Assembly (NCBI GenBank): GCA_002794515.1
Contig: PGTJ01000044.1
Span: forward strand, 1 to 13,098
Source: Phototrophicales bacterium
GTDB lineage: Bacteria; Chloroflexota; Anaerolineae; Aggregatilineales; Phototrophicaceae
DNA length: 13,098 nucleotides
Reading direction: 5' to 3'
A model generated the notes under the pieces. It worked only from the letters and a program-made list of their open reading frames with translations. It made no database searches and was not told the DNA's origin. This document shows, piece after piece, positions 1-7,142 of the stretch (its first letter is position 1; each line of letters opens with the position of its first letter). Position numbers and translations under genes: made by a program.

Positions 1-585
1 GATATCGGGCATGGCGTGGCGCACACCTCGCGCCAGCTCAACATCCCAACCCCGTTTAATCTTCAATTTGATGCGCCGATAACCCTCATCAAGCCGTTTT
101 TGGATGGTCGCCAACGTATCTTCGATTGTCGGCTTCAAGCCGATGCTCACCCCGACAACGGCATAGCCGCGTGATGAATGACCATCGGGCAGGCTGGCGC
201 TGAATAAATCTGCCAACGACATGTGGTTGGATTTGGCAAAGGCATCCCACACCGCACCCTCTATGCCCGCTTTGGTGTGATGATGCCCGCGCACAGGTTT
301 GAACAGGCGCAACACATCGGATGGATGGGCGATGGTCTGATTGATGAGCAGGGGGAGCAAAAATTCGCTGGCGATATGATAGGCGGTAGTCATGGTCTCT
401 GCGCCATATCCGGGTCGCACATCAGCGATGATTTCGCCCCAGCCAACCGCACCATCGGATGTGTGCAATTCGACCATAATCGCCGACTTAAATTCTTCCC
501 CGCCAAAACTGGTATACAGTACCTCGACAAAAGGCATGGCGATGGGGTGCAAAACAATGTGTTTGATGGTGATGGGGTGCATCAT
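1..585 (-). CDS. menC: o-succinylbenzoate synthase / N-acylamino acid racemase, MenC type 2 (partial, C-terminal half outside window)
   Basis: Enolase-superfamily enzyme. The family either dehydrates SHCHC to o-succinylbenzoate in menaquinone synthesis or racemises N-acylamino acids in the cytosol. The visible 195 residues cover the N-terminal capping domain and the start of the barrel. Family hallmarks are the segment around residues 115-140 (KAGIEGAVWDA, then SLADLF), VGVSIG at about 148-153, and GYRRIKLKIKRGWDVE at about 168-183. The KLK in this last stretch supplies the catalytic lysine. The metal-binding Asp/Glu/Asp and second catalytic Lys would lie beyond the left edge. Two adjacent ATGs (585, 582) follow an AAAAGGATC ribosome binding site that overlaps the stop of the upstream methyltransferase remnant, suggesting coupled translation. 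No other menaquinone gene is in view, so the racemase activity cannot be excluded; the family call is firm, the exact substrate is not. Confidence 0.85.
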   Translation of the reverse strand, partial: MMHPITIKHIVLHPIAMPFVEVLYTSFGGEEFKSAIMVELHTSDGAVGWGEIIADVRPGYGAETMTTAYHIASEFLLPLLINQTIAHPSDVLRLFKPVRGHHHTKAGIEGAVWDAFAKSNHMSLADLFSASLPDGHSSRGYAVVGVSIGLKPTIEDTLATIQKRLDEGYRRIKLKIKRGWDVELARGVRHAMPDI

Positions 586-598
586 AAAAAGATCCTTT

Positions 599-1082
599 TT
601 AGTCAGTGATATGTGTATCAATGCTATCCAAAATTAATGTTTGTAGCCATGAAACTTCTAACCGTTCTTGTGCCAGTTGGCAATATTCCAATGAAATATC
701 AAACCCAATACCGCTGCGCCCATTATCGTTCGCTTCTAATAAGGTTGTGCCACTTCCAACAAATGGGTCTAATATCGTATCGCCAACAAAACTAAACAGT
801 TTGATACAACGACGTGGCAATTCACGGGGAAAAGGCGCGGGATGACCTATCCGCTTTTTGCTCTCACCATTGAATGTCCAAACACCATTTGTCCATGCCA
901 TAAATTCTTCTTTGGTAATATCCGAATGGCGGTCTGGACGGGGGTCTTTTTTCCATCGATTTTTATACATCACCACAATAACCTCGACAGGTGCGATGAC
1001 ATAAGGCGCAGAGGCGCTCATCCAAGACGATGAAATCATCGTGATACAACATGACATTATTGCGTTCAAAAAAGAGTGGCAT
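599..1082 (-). pseudogene. Site-specific DNA methyltransferase (beta-type N6-A/N4-C), internal deletion with frame change
   Basis: The C-terminal part (from about 1024 down to 599) is a clear N6/N4 methyltransferase tail: WMSASAPYVIAP, WTNGVWTFNGESKKRIGHPA, then the SAM-binding motif I DPFVGSGTT, then GIGFDISLEYC. The expected start is also present: an ATG at 1082 with AAAGGA 9 bp upstream, encoding MPLFFERNNVMLYHDDF, typical of the first residues of such enzymes. The two parts are joined directly near 1026-1035. Everything between, including the catalytic (D/N/S)PPY motif IV, is missing, and the halves are in different frames: from 1082 the reading runs to a stop after about 39 codons. A longer overlapping reading from 1117 only adds out-of-frame residues that do not resemble the family. 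An ATG at 1021 could still express the tail alone, which would be inactive without motif IV. No restriction endonuclease gene is adjacent. It lies between the ABC-F gene and menC with 13-bp gaps. Confidence 0.8.
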
Positions 1083-1095
1083 GGTGACTGATCCT

Positions 1096-3003
1096 TTATT
1101 CCATTAAACGTTCCCATTCGGACATGGCGCTCTCTAAATCGGCTTCGGCTTGGGTATATTGTGCGCCTAAGTCGCTGACAGCATTCGCATCGCCTTTGGC
1201 GCTGGCAGATTCGATAGCACGATGCAATTCGTCTATCTTACGCTCTAACTCATGGATATGATTTTCCACCGCTTCTAAGCGTTTTTTGAGTTGATATGGG
1301 TTTAGTCCATGCGCTTTTTTGGCGGGTATGGCTTTGGGCGCGGGTGTTGATTTGCCATTTGCTGGTGGTTTATTAGGTGTTAATAAACTCTGCAAATTGT
1401 TGCGACTAGCAACAAATTCACGGTAAGTGCCATTAAAAATAGTCATTTTGCCCGCCTCTGCCGACCAAATTTGTGTGGCGAGGGCATCTATCAGGTAACG
1501 ATCATGACTGACCAGCAATATCGTCCCTTCAAAATTGGCTAACACCTCTTGTAATACCTCTTGACTATCAATATCAAGGTGATTGGTCGGCTCATCTAAC
1601 AGCAACAAGTTCGCCCCTGATAGAGATAATTTCGCCAATGCCAAGCGCCCGCGTTCCCCACCTGATAGGGTATCTACAGTGCGGAACACATCATCGCCTG
1701 TGAATAAAAATCCACCCAAATAATTGCGTGCCTCGCTGACGGGCATGTATTTGGTCTCGATAATCTCATCCACCAACGTATTTTTCGGATTAAGCCGTTC
1801 ATGTGCTTGTGCAAAGTACCCCACTTGCACACTCGCGCCCAACGTCACTTCGCCCGATAGCGGGGGCAATTGCCCAATGGCAGTTTTGAGGAATGTGCTT
1901 TTGCCCACACCATTGGGTCCGATGAGGGCGGCGGTCTCGCCACGATACAACGTCAATTCGGGGATGACGAACAATGGTGCGGGGGCATCGCTATAACCAA
2001 CGGCTAAATTTTTCGCCATCAACACCTTATCGCCACTGCGAATAGCACTTTGCAAGCGCAAATTCATCTCGCGGCGTTCTCCGCGTGGCTTGGCGATGAT
2101 TTTGCCCCGCCGTTTCATCGTTTCGAGGCGTTTTTGCCTGCCTTTGGCTTGTGCCGTGAGCTGACTACCCATATGTTTGCGGATGAAATCTTGTTCTTTG
2201 GCGATAAATTCTTGTTGTGCCTCATATTCTTTGAGGATGCGCTCATGGCGCTCGGTGCGTTGGATGACATAATGGCTATAATTGCCCCGATACGCCTCTA
2301 ATGCGCCATAATCCAATTCCCAAATGGTGGTGGCAAAATTATCCATGAAGTAACGGTCATGGCTGACCGCCAATACCGCGCCCGGGAAATCTTTCAGATA
2401 ACCCTCTAACCATTCCACTGCGTTGATGTCGAGGTGGTTGGTCGGCTCATCCAAAATCAGTAAATCGGGTTCAGATAATAACAATCGTCCCAACAGAGCG
2501 CGTGTTTTTTGACCACCCGACAAGACCGATAACGATAAGTCATAATCGGCTTCATCAAACCCCACACCTTGCAACACCATTTTGATACGGCTCGGATAGG
2601 TATATCCGCCCAAGCGTTCAAATTGTTCTTGGAGTGTGCCATATTCCTTGAGGGCATGATTATGTTTTTTGGGATCTGCCATATCGTGTTCGAGTTGCGA
2701 TAGTTGTGCTTCCATCTGGCGCAGGGATGCAAAGGCAGATAGCGCCTCTTCATACAGGGTATGCGTCCCCGCCATTTCGGGGCGCTGGGGCAAAAACCCG
2801 ATGGATATGCCACGCGCAGTCGTGACTGTGCCTGTGGTGGGGGTATCTATGCCCGCCAAAATGTTGAGCAGGGTAGTTTTGCCCGCACCATTCGGTCCGA
2901 CCAGCGCGATGCGCGATTGATGCGGAATATCCACACTAACATTGGCGAATACCTCATCGGGTCCGTAAAATTTCGAGAGTTCACTTGCGACTAATAACGA
3001 CAT
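1096..3003 (-). CDS. ABC-F family ATP-binding protein (Uup/YdiF-like, ribosome-associated)
   Basis: Soluble duplicated ABC ATPase of 635 residues with no membrane segment. ABC-F proteins act on the ribosome in translation quality control or antibiotic protection. Domain 1 has Walker A GPNGAGKTT (36-44), signature LSGGQ (about 160) and Walker B LLILDEPTNHLD (about 180-190). The charged linker at about 235-300 is rich in Arg, Lys and Glu, as in the P-site tRNA interaction motif. Domain 2 has GPNGVGKST (about 361), LSGGERGR (about 444) and LLLLDEPTNHLD (about 465-476). The last 75 residues form a Lys/Glu-rich coiled coil (PYQLKKRLEAVE onward), as in Uup/YdiF. The ATG at 3003 was chosen over an upstream in-frame one at 3063 because the ABC fold starts at once (MSLLVASELSKFYG), GAGGAT lies 11 bp upstream, and a promoter overlaps the longer version. 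It heads the cluster with the methyltransferase remnant and menC. Housekeeping and resistance roles cannot be told apart here. Confidence 0.93.
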   Translation of the reverse strand: MSLLVASELSKFYGPDEVFANVSVDIPHQSRIALVGPNGAGKTTLLNILAGIDTPTTGTVTTARGISIGFLPQRPEMAGTHTLYEEALSAFASLRQMEAQLSQLEHDMADPKKHNHALKEYGTLQEQFERLGGYTYPSRIKMVLQGVGFDEADYDLSLSVLSGGQKTRALLGRLLLSEPDLLILDEPTNHLDINAVEWLEGYLKDFPGAVLAVSHDRYFMDNFATTIWELDYGALEAYRGNYSHYVIQRTERHERILKEYEAQQEFIAKEQDFIRKHMGSQLTAQAKGRQKRLETMKRRGKIIAKPRGERREMNLRLQSAIRSGDKVLMAKNLAVGYSDAPAPLFVIPELTLYRGETAALIGPNGVGKSTFLKTAIGQLPPLSGEVTLGASVQVGYFAQAHERLNPKNTLVDEIIETKYMPVSEARNYLGGFLFTGDDVFRTVDTLSGGERGRLALAKLSLSGANLLLLDEPTNHLDIDSQEVLQEVLANFEGTILLVSHDRYLIDALATQIWSAEAGKMTIFNGTYREFVASRNNLQSLLTPNKPPANGKSTPAPKAIPAKKAHGLNPYQLKKRLEAVENHIHELERKIDELHRAIESASAKGDANAVSDLGAQYTQAEADLESAMSEWERLME

Positions 3004-3010
3004 GCCATTT

Positions 3011-3042
3011 ATAATCCTCATCTGATGATACAAGAGGATTAT
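3011..3042 (-). repeat. 9-bp perfect inverted repeat over the -10 box and ribosome binding site of the ABC-F gene
   Basis: The arms ATAATCCTC (3011-3019 on the plus strand) and GAGGATTAT (3034-3042) are exact inverse complements separated by 14 bp. One arm overlaps the predicted -10 TATAAT; the other contains the GAGGAT ribosome binding site. With a start near 3031 only one arm would be transcribed, so a protein operator is more likely than an mRNA hairpin, unless transcription starts further upstream. Confidence 0.4.
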
Positions 3043-3067
3043 ATAAGATAGTGAGCAGGTCATTCAA
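3038..3067 (-). promoter_or_regulatory. Predicted sigma70-type promoter of the ABC-F gene
   Basis: On the minus strand a -35-like TTGAAT (3067-3062) is followed after 18 bp by a perfect -10 TATAAT (3043-3038). The expected transcript start is near 3031, about 28 bases before the ATG at 3003. The spacing is acceptable and the -10 is consensus; the -35 matches 4 of 6. Prediction from sequence only. Confidence 0.45.
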
Positions 3068-3148
3068 CAGGCGTATTTTTGCCTATGGCTTTCATCGATA
3101 GGCGACGACTCGATTTTAGCATGTGTTGAGCATCTGACGGTGAGCGCC

Positions 3149-4726
3149 TTATTCCCACTCAATAGTTGCGGGGGGCTTGCTGGTGATGTCATACGTCACG
3201 CGGTTAATCCCTTTCACGCTGTTCACAATCCGACTGCTGGCACGCGCCAACACATCAAACGGGATACGCGCCCAATCTGCCGTCATGAAATCATCGGTGG
3301 TAACGGCGCGTAGCACCAGCACCTCTTCATAGGTGCGATTATCGCCCATCACACCCACACTTTTCACGGGTAATAAGACGGCAAAGCATTGTGATGTTTG
3401 TGCGGGAATATCGCCATGCGGGTGCAACATATCGGCTTTCGCCAGTTCATCCAAGAAAATGGCATCGGCTTCACGCAAGGTTTCGAGGCGTTCCCAGGTG
3501 ATCTCGCCCAAGCACCGAATCGCCAAACCCGGACCAGGGAAGGGTTGTCGCCAGATGATGCTATCTGGCAAGCCCAATGCACTGCCCACTTTGCGGACTT
3601 CATCCTTGAATAAATCGCGCAATGGCTCGACCAGCGTGAAGCGTTCTTTGAAATCGGAGGGCAACCCACCCACATTATGATGACTTTTGATGGTCTTGGC
3701 GGTTTTATGCCCCGCGGCGCTCTCGATCACATCAGGATAAATCGTGCCTTGTGCCAAAAAGGCAACATCGGTCAGTTTATCGGCTTCGGCGCGGAATACA
3801 TCGATGAATAATTTGCCGATGATTTTGCGCTTGGCTTCGGGTTCTATTTGCCCCGATAGCGCATCTAAAAATTGTTCGGTGGCATCGACCGCGACCAAAT
3901 TCATGTGCTGATGGTCGCGGAATACGGTCACAACTTGTTCTGGCTCGCCTTTTCGCATCATGCCCGTATTGACGAACACACACACCAGATTATCGCCGAT
4001 GGCGCGATGAATGAGCGCGGCGGCAACAGCGCTATCCACACCACCGCTAAGCGCCAATAACACCTTGCCATCGCCGACTTGGGCGCGGATGCGCTCGGTG
4101 GCATCTTCAATGAAAGCGGTGGGTGTCCACTTAGGTTCACATCGACACACATCAAACACAAAGTGCGATAAAATCGCCATGCCATGCTCGGTATGGCGCA
4201 CCTCTGGATGAAATTGCACTGCATAAAGCTGGCGCGATGTATCACCAATGGCGGCGAGTAAGCCATTATCTGATTGAGCAAACACCTCAAACCCATGCGG
4301 TGGTGTTTCGACATGATCGCCATGCGACATCCACACCGTCATTTCATGGGGCAAATCGCCAAATAGCGGGTTACGCCCCGTCTGGATGAGTCGCCCACGT
4401 CCATATTCGCGGGTTGTGCCACCAACCACCTTGCCACCCAATGCCTGTGCCATGAGTTGCATTCCATAACAAACACCCAACATGGGCATATCGCCGATGC
4501 GGATGGTGGATGATAATTTGGGCGAATCGGTTTCGTAGATGCTACTGGGTCCACCAGAGAGGATGATACCCTTTGGCGCATGTGCCGATAATTCATCTGC
4601 CGAAATATCGTGTGCAAACACCTCTGCATATACGCCCAATTCACGGATACGCCGTGCGATGAGTTGTGTATATTGCGAACCAAAATCTAAAATGGCGATT
4701 CCGCCCTGACGTAACATATCGGTCAT
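3149..4726 (-). CDS. guaA: GMP synthase (glutamine-hydrolysing)
   Basis: Converts XMP to GMP using ATP and glutamine; the last step of guanine nucleotide synthesis, cytosolic. The 525 residues match the normal length. Residues 1-190 are a class I glutamine amidotransferase with nucleophile Cys86 in GVCYGMQ and His173/Glu175 in QFHPE. The ATP pyrophosphatase domain follows, with the P-loop SGGVDS at 227-232. The C-terminal dimerisation domain ends in the highly conserved SVKGINRVTYDITSKPPATIEWE-type sequence; the last residues IEWE are the usual terminus. All catalytic residues are present. The start at 4726 has AAGGG about 13 bp upstream; an ATG three codons later is a possible alternative. 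It stands alone between the peptidase gene (103 bp upstream) and the ABC-F gene (145 bp downstream). No purine riboswitch was recognised in its leader. Confidence 0.98.
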   Translation of the reverse strand: MTDMLRQGGIAILDFGSQYTQLIARRIRELGVYAEVFAHDISADELSAHAPKGIILSGGPSSIYETDSPKLSSTIRIGDMPMLGVCYGMQLMAQALGGKVVGGTTREYGRGRLIQTGRNPLFGDLPHEMTVWMSHGDHVETPPHGFEVFAQSDNGLLAAIGDTSRQLYAVQFHPEVRHTEHGMAILSHFVFDVCRCEPKWTPTAFIEDATERIRAQVGDGKVLLALSGGVDSAVAAALIHRAIGDNLVCVFVNTGMMRKGEPEQVVTVFRDHQHMNLVAVDATEQFLDALSGQIEPEAKRKIIGKLFIDVFRAEADKLTDVAFLAQGTIYPDVIESAAGHKTAKTIKSHHNVGGLPSDFKERFTLVEPLRDLFKDEVRKVGSALGLPDSIIWRQPFPGPGLAIRCLGEITWERLETLREADAIFLDELAKADMLHPHGDIPAQTSQCFAVLLPVKSVGVMGDNRTYEEVLVLRAVTTDDFMTADWARIPFDVLARASSRIVNSVKGINRVTYDITSKPPATIEWE

Positions 4727-4797
4727 TGTGCTGTTTTACCCTTATTTTGATTGATGATGCCCCATTTTAATCAGTTTATAGGGGATATACGAGGGGA

Positions 4798-4821
4798 AGC
4801 GGGCGCAAAAATGCACCCGCT
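4798..4821 (-). terminator. Stem-loop just after the LysM/M23 peptidase gene, possible terminator without a U-tract
   Basis: Read on the minus strand, AGCGGGTGC and GCGCCCGCT form a 9-bp stem (one G-U pair) around the loop ATTTTT, starting 9 bp after the peptidase stop codon. The position fits a terminator or mRNA-stabilising 3' hairpin separating this gene from guaA. No run of U follows (the next bases are TCCCCTC), so strong intrinsic termination is doubtful. Confidence 0.4.
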
Positions 4822-4829
4822 ATTATTTT

Positions 4830-6149
4830 CTAAAACGAGATGATGCCTGCGGGGTCTTGGGTGGCATTATTCCGTGTGCCACGAATTTCAAAATGCAGGT
4901 GTGGACCCGATGAATTGCCCGTATTACCGACAGCACCTATCACTTGCCCCGCCACAACATCTTGACCACAATTGGTGTAATATTCGCTCAGGTGGGCATA
5001 GATGGTGATGGTCGGTCCGTGAACAAGGGCTATCATGTAACCATAGCCAAAGCTATTCCATCCCGAAAAAATCACCCGACCACTATTGGCGGCTTTGACG
5101 GGTGTGCCAACAGGCGCGGCGAGGTCGATCCCTGGATGCCAACTGGCGTATCCGCGAGTGATGGTGTATCCACCGCTCAACGGGTTCACCCAATATGCCC
5201 CACCAACAATTTCTTGGGCAGGACAAGAACCACGCTCCCCTTGCTGAAAACTCACGCGTGGAGTGGGTGGTGGTGCAGATGGATTATTGGTGTTGGTCGT
5301 GCCAGAGGTGCTTTCGATGATCTCTACCGCCACTTGCCACACAATTTCTTCTGCCTGACCACCAGGGAAGAATAATGGTGTGCCGTTGCGCGGGGTCGAT
5401 TGTGGGGTGAGCGATTGCTCCTGCACGATAGCACGATTATATGGCGAATCGAGGACGATATACGGATCGGTCAATTTATATTGTTGCGTCATCTGGGCGA
5501 TGGTCGAACTGCCAAATGTCTTGATGAACACACCATCGACAGGCGGAATATTGACCACATCACCAGGGCGCAATACCTGAATGATTCGGCGTGGATTTGA
5601 CCAAGCAATCGTCTCTGGCTTCAACCCAAAGCGAGCGGCGATGCTCTCGATAGTATCCCCTTGTGCCACTGTATATTGGATGATCTCGTTACGTGGGCGG
5701 TTGGGGATGATGGTGAACGGTTCAAGTAAGTTACGCCCAACTTGTCCACCTATGGCGCTGATTTCTGATGAAATGGGCTGTGCCAATAATTGTTGTGCGA
5801 TGAGGGCATCTATGGTGGGCAATGGTTGCGATGCCCCGTCATTGGTCGTCATCTCTGGCGCTGTCGTGACCGTAACCGCTTGTGTGGGCATATCGGTGAC
5901 TTGGGCGATTCGTTCTGGTGTGTTTGTCATCATATTAGGAGGGGTGTTGGGTGTGGGTGGTGCGGTCAACACCACGACCACAGTGCCAATGGTGAAGCCA
6001 ATCGCCATGAGTATCAACATCATGCCCACCAATCGATTGCCACCACTTTTCATTTGGGGGAATAAGCCCGTTGGGCGTGTATCTTCAAGCGAATCGTTGC
6101 TCTCTTCTGGCAACAGTTCATCTTCATAGTAATTTTTCTTTTCGACCAT
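4830..6149 (-). CDS. Membrane-anchored LysM domain / M23 family peptidase
   Basis: Predicted peptidoglycan hydrolase acting outside the membrane. Of 439 residues, 1-38 are an acidic cytosolic tail, 40-62 a single membrane helix (LVGMMLILMAIGFTIGTVVVV), and about 63-120 a Pro/Thr-rich spacer. A LysM domain (about 155-203, YTVAQGDTIESIAARFGL ... LRPGDVVNIPP) would bind glycan, and a less conserved region follows. The C-terminal M23 (LytM-like) domain starts at about 315. Its zinc and catalytic residues are in place: HPGID (about 336-340), the His of YAHLSEY, and HLHFE (about 416-420). Two cysteines (SCPAQ, TNCGQD) lie in the exported part and could pair. The start at 6149 has AAGGATG about 9 bp upstream. 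It is divergent from the PepSY-like secreted protein gene. Whether it trims its own wall or a partner activates it cannot be seen here. Confidence 0.92.
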   Translation of the reverse strand: MVEKKNYYEDELLPEESNDSLEDTRPTGLFPQMKSGGNRLVGMMLILMAIGFTIGTVVVVLTAPPTPNTPPNMMTNTPERIAQVTDMPTQAVTVTTAPEMTTNDGASQPLPTIDALIAQQLLAQPISSEISAIGGQVGRNLLEPFTIIPNRPRNEIIQYTVAQGDTIESIAARFGLKPETIAWSNPRRIIQVLRPGDVVNIPPVDGVFIKTFGSSTIAQMTQQYKLTDPYIVLDSPYNRAIVQEQSLTPQSTPRNGTPLFFPGGQAEEIVWQVAVEIIESTSGTTNTNNPSAPPPTPRVSFQQGERGSCPAQEIVGGAYWVNPLSGGYTITRGYASWHPGIDLAAPVGTPVKAANSGRVIFSGWNSFGYGYMIALVHGPTITIYAHLSEYYTNCGQDVVAGQVIGAVGNTGNSSGPHLHFEIRGTRNNATQDPAGIISF

Positions 6150-6182
6150 CGTCTGTCATCCTTATTACGATTTATCACCGCC

Positions 6183-6212
6183 ATAGTAATCCATATTCAA
6201 ATGAATTGACAA
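6183..6212 (-). promoter_or_regulatory. Possible promoter of the LysM/M23 peptidase gene
   Basis: On the minus strand TTGTCA (6212-6207, 5 of 6 to the -35 consensus) is followed after 18 bp by TACTAT (6188-6183, 4 of 6 to the -10 consensus). This puts the transcript start near 6176, about 27 bases before the ATG. Weak -10; prediction only. Confidence 0.3.
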
Positions 6213-6263
6213 GATCACGTAGGTCAAGCGTTAGGTAATTGGTAAGGGGAAGCATGGCATAAA

Positions 6264-6292
6264 GATATATTGCGATATAATCGGAATATATC
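6264..6292 (+). promoter_or_regulatory. 29-bp near-perfect palindrome centred on a -10 box, predicted operator/promoter of the PepSY-like gene
   Basis: The arms GATATATT (6264-6271) and AATATATC (6285-6292) are exact inverse complements, and inside them CGAT (6273-6276) pairs with ATCG (6281-6284). Only the flanking G/G and the 3-bp centre break the symmetry. A consensus TATAAT (6276-6281) sits in the middle, 31 bp before the start codon at 6312. No good -35 lies 16-18 bp upstream, so this promoter may need an activator or be repressed by a dimeric regulator. Symmetry is directly visible; function is inferred. Confidence 0.45.
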
Positions 6293-6311
6293 AGAGTGAT
6301 AAGGATGCGCT

Positions 6312-7118
6312 ATGAAAAAAAACTTACACATATTCATGATGATCGTATTGGCATTTGTGGCGGGTAGCTTTGTAACACAGCAACAAAATATTTCATCGGC
6401 ACAGAGCAATTTCACTGATGACGAGGTGATTGCGCTGGTGGCAAATTCACCTCAATTCGCATCGGCATTACAAACCGTCACCGAGTATGCTGGTGGATGG
6501 AACGCCGTCACCTTCAATACCCAAAATGCCTATGGCATTTGGCGTGTGTATTTCACCAGTGCCGATGACGAGAGCATCGGTTGGGCAGATGTGAACCCCG
6601 AATTGGGGCGCATTTACTCGTGGGATGTGAACATCAGCGCGACAGATGCCCAAAAAGAGGCGGTTATTCCCATCCTCAAAGATTACCTGAGTCGTCATCC
6701 TGATATTTTAGAATTGCTAGATAACCCCGCCAGCTACGATTATTATGTCGATTATAATGGCTGGGACGATCAATGGGGTGTTTATATCGCCGCAGGTGAA
6801 TATGCCCTATGGGTAACAGTACAATTTGAGGATGGCTATTTGCCCACCAACCTAAACAACCCGCAACTGACAGGGATTTACTTCCCCGATTTGCCCGATT
6901 ACGACCAGTGGCTACAAGATACACAAGCCAAAGCGGTTAATATCGCCTTCGCCAACAGCCAAGTCGGGCTGGCATTGCGTGGACGCACATGGACAACCAC
7001 CTCTGAACGGCTTGAAGGAGATATGTGGCGGGTCGCCTTTTTGGTGGATGATGCGGTGGTCATTGTGGCAACGGTGGACATCGAAACAGGCGATGTGCTA
7101 GAAGTGGTCACACCATAA
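6312..7118 (+). CDS. Secreted protein with three PepSY-like units
   Basis: Function unknown; 268 residues. An N-terminal signal peptide is visible: MKKN, a hydrophobic core IFMMIVLAFVAGSFV, and a possible cleavage near SSA-QS at about 31. The mature protein looks like three related units. Unit 1 (about 35-105) has a helix EVIALVANSPQFASAL then strands WRVYFTSAD...GWADVNPELGRIYSW. Unit 3 (about 203-268) has AVNIAFANSQVGLAL then WRVAFLVDDAVVIVATVDIETGDVLEV. The middle unit (about 106-190) keeps the WGVYI...ALWVTVQFEDG strands but a more divergent helix. Helix plus antiparallel strands ending in a D-x-x-T-G-x-V turn is the PepSY pattern, a domain linked in other proteins to inhibition or regulation of peptidases. 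AAGGATG lies 5 bp upstream of the ATG. The divergent neighbour is a wall peptidase, making a regulatory link possible but unproven. Confidence 0.8.
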   Translation: MKKNLHIFMMIVLAFVAGSFVTQQQNISSAQSNFTDDEVIALVANSPQFASALQTVTEYAGGWNAVTFNTQNAYGIWRVYFTSADDESIGWADVNPELGRIYSWDVNISATDAQKEAVIPILKDYLSRHPDILELLDNPASYDYYVDYNGWDDQWGVYIAAGEYALWVTVQFEDGYLPTNLNNPQLTGIYFPDLPDYDQWLQDTQAKAVNIAFANSQVGLALRGRTWTTTSERLEGDMWRVAFLVDDAVVIVATVDIETGDVLEVVTP

Positions 7119-7142
7119 CGGGCTAAAACAGCCGATTTTTTT
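7119..7142 (+). terminator. Possible intrinsic terminator of the PepSY-like gene
   Basis: Immediately after the stop codon a short stem GGCT/AGCC (7121-7124 with 7130-7133, loop AAAAC) is followed by A and seven T (7136-7142). The stem is only 4 bp, extendable by one C-G pair with a bulge. It overlaps the 3' end of the convergent mutY gene. The T-run makes it plausible; the stem is weak. Confidence 0.35.

Noticed and set aside
223..609. Plus-strand open frame of 128 codons
   Set aside because: It lies opposite the clearly homologous menC coding region and has no recognisable protein signature; it is a shadow frame.
599..1117. Reading the methyltransferase as an intact 172-residue gene starting at 1117
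   Set aside because: The first about 30 residues are low-complexity Cys/Met/Ser-rich sequence unlike the family. The genuine family N-terminus is found in another frame from 1082, so this is a deletion product.
3004..3063. N-terminal extension of the ABC-F protein starting at 3063
   Set aside because: It would overlap the predicted promoter and leader and adds 20 residues before the normal ABC-F start; the ATG at 3003 has a suitable ribosome binding site.
3081..3103. Stem-loop GCCTAT/ATAGGC after guaA as a terminator
   Set aside because: Only a 6-bp stem with an 11-base loop, and on the guaA strand it is followed by A residues, not U. No convincing terminator for guaA was found.
6206..6211. 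Perfect TTGACA as -35 of the PepSY-like gene
   Set aside because: No acceptable -10 lies 15-19 bp downstream, and the consensus TATAAT at 6276 is too far away.
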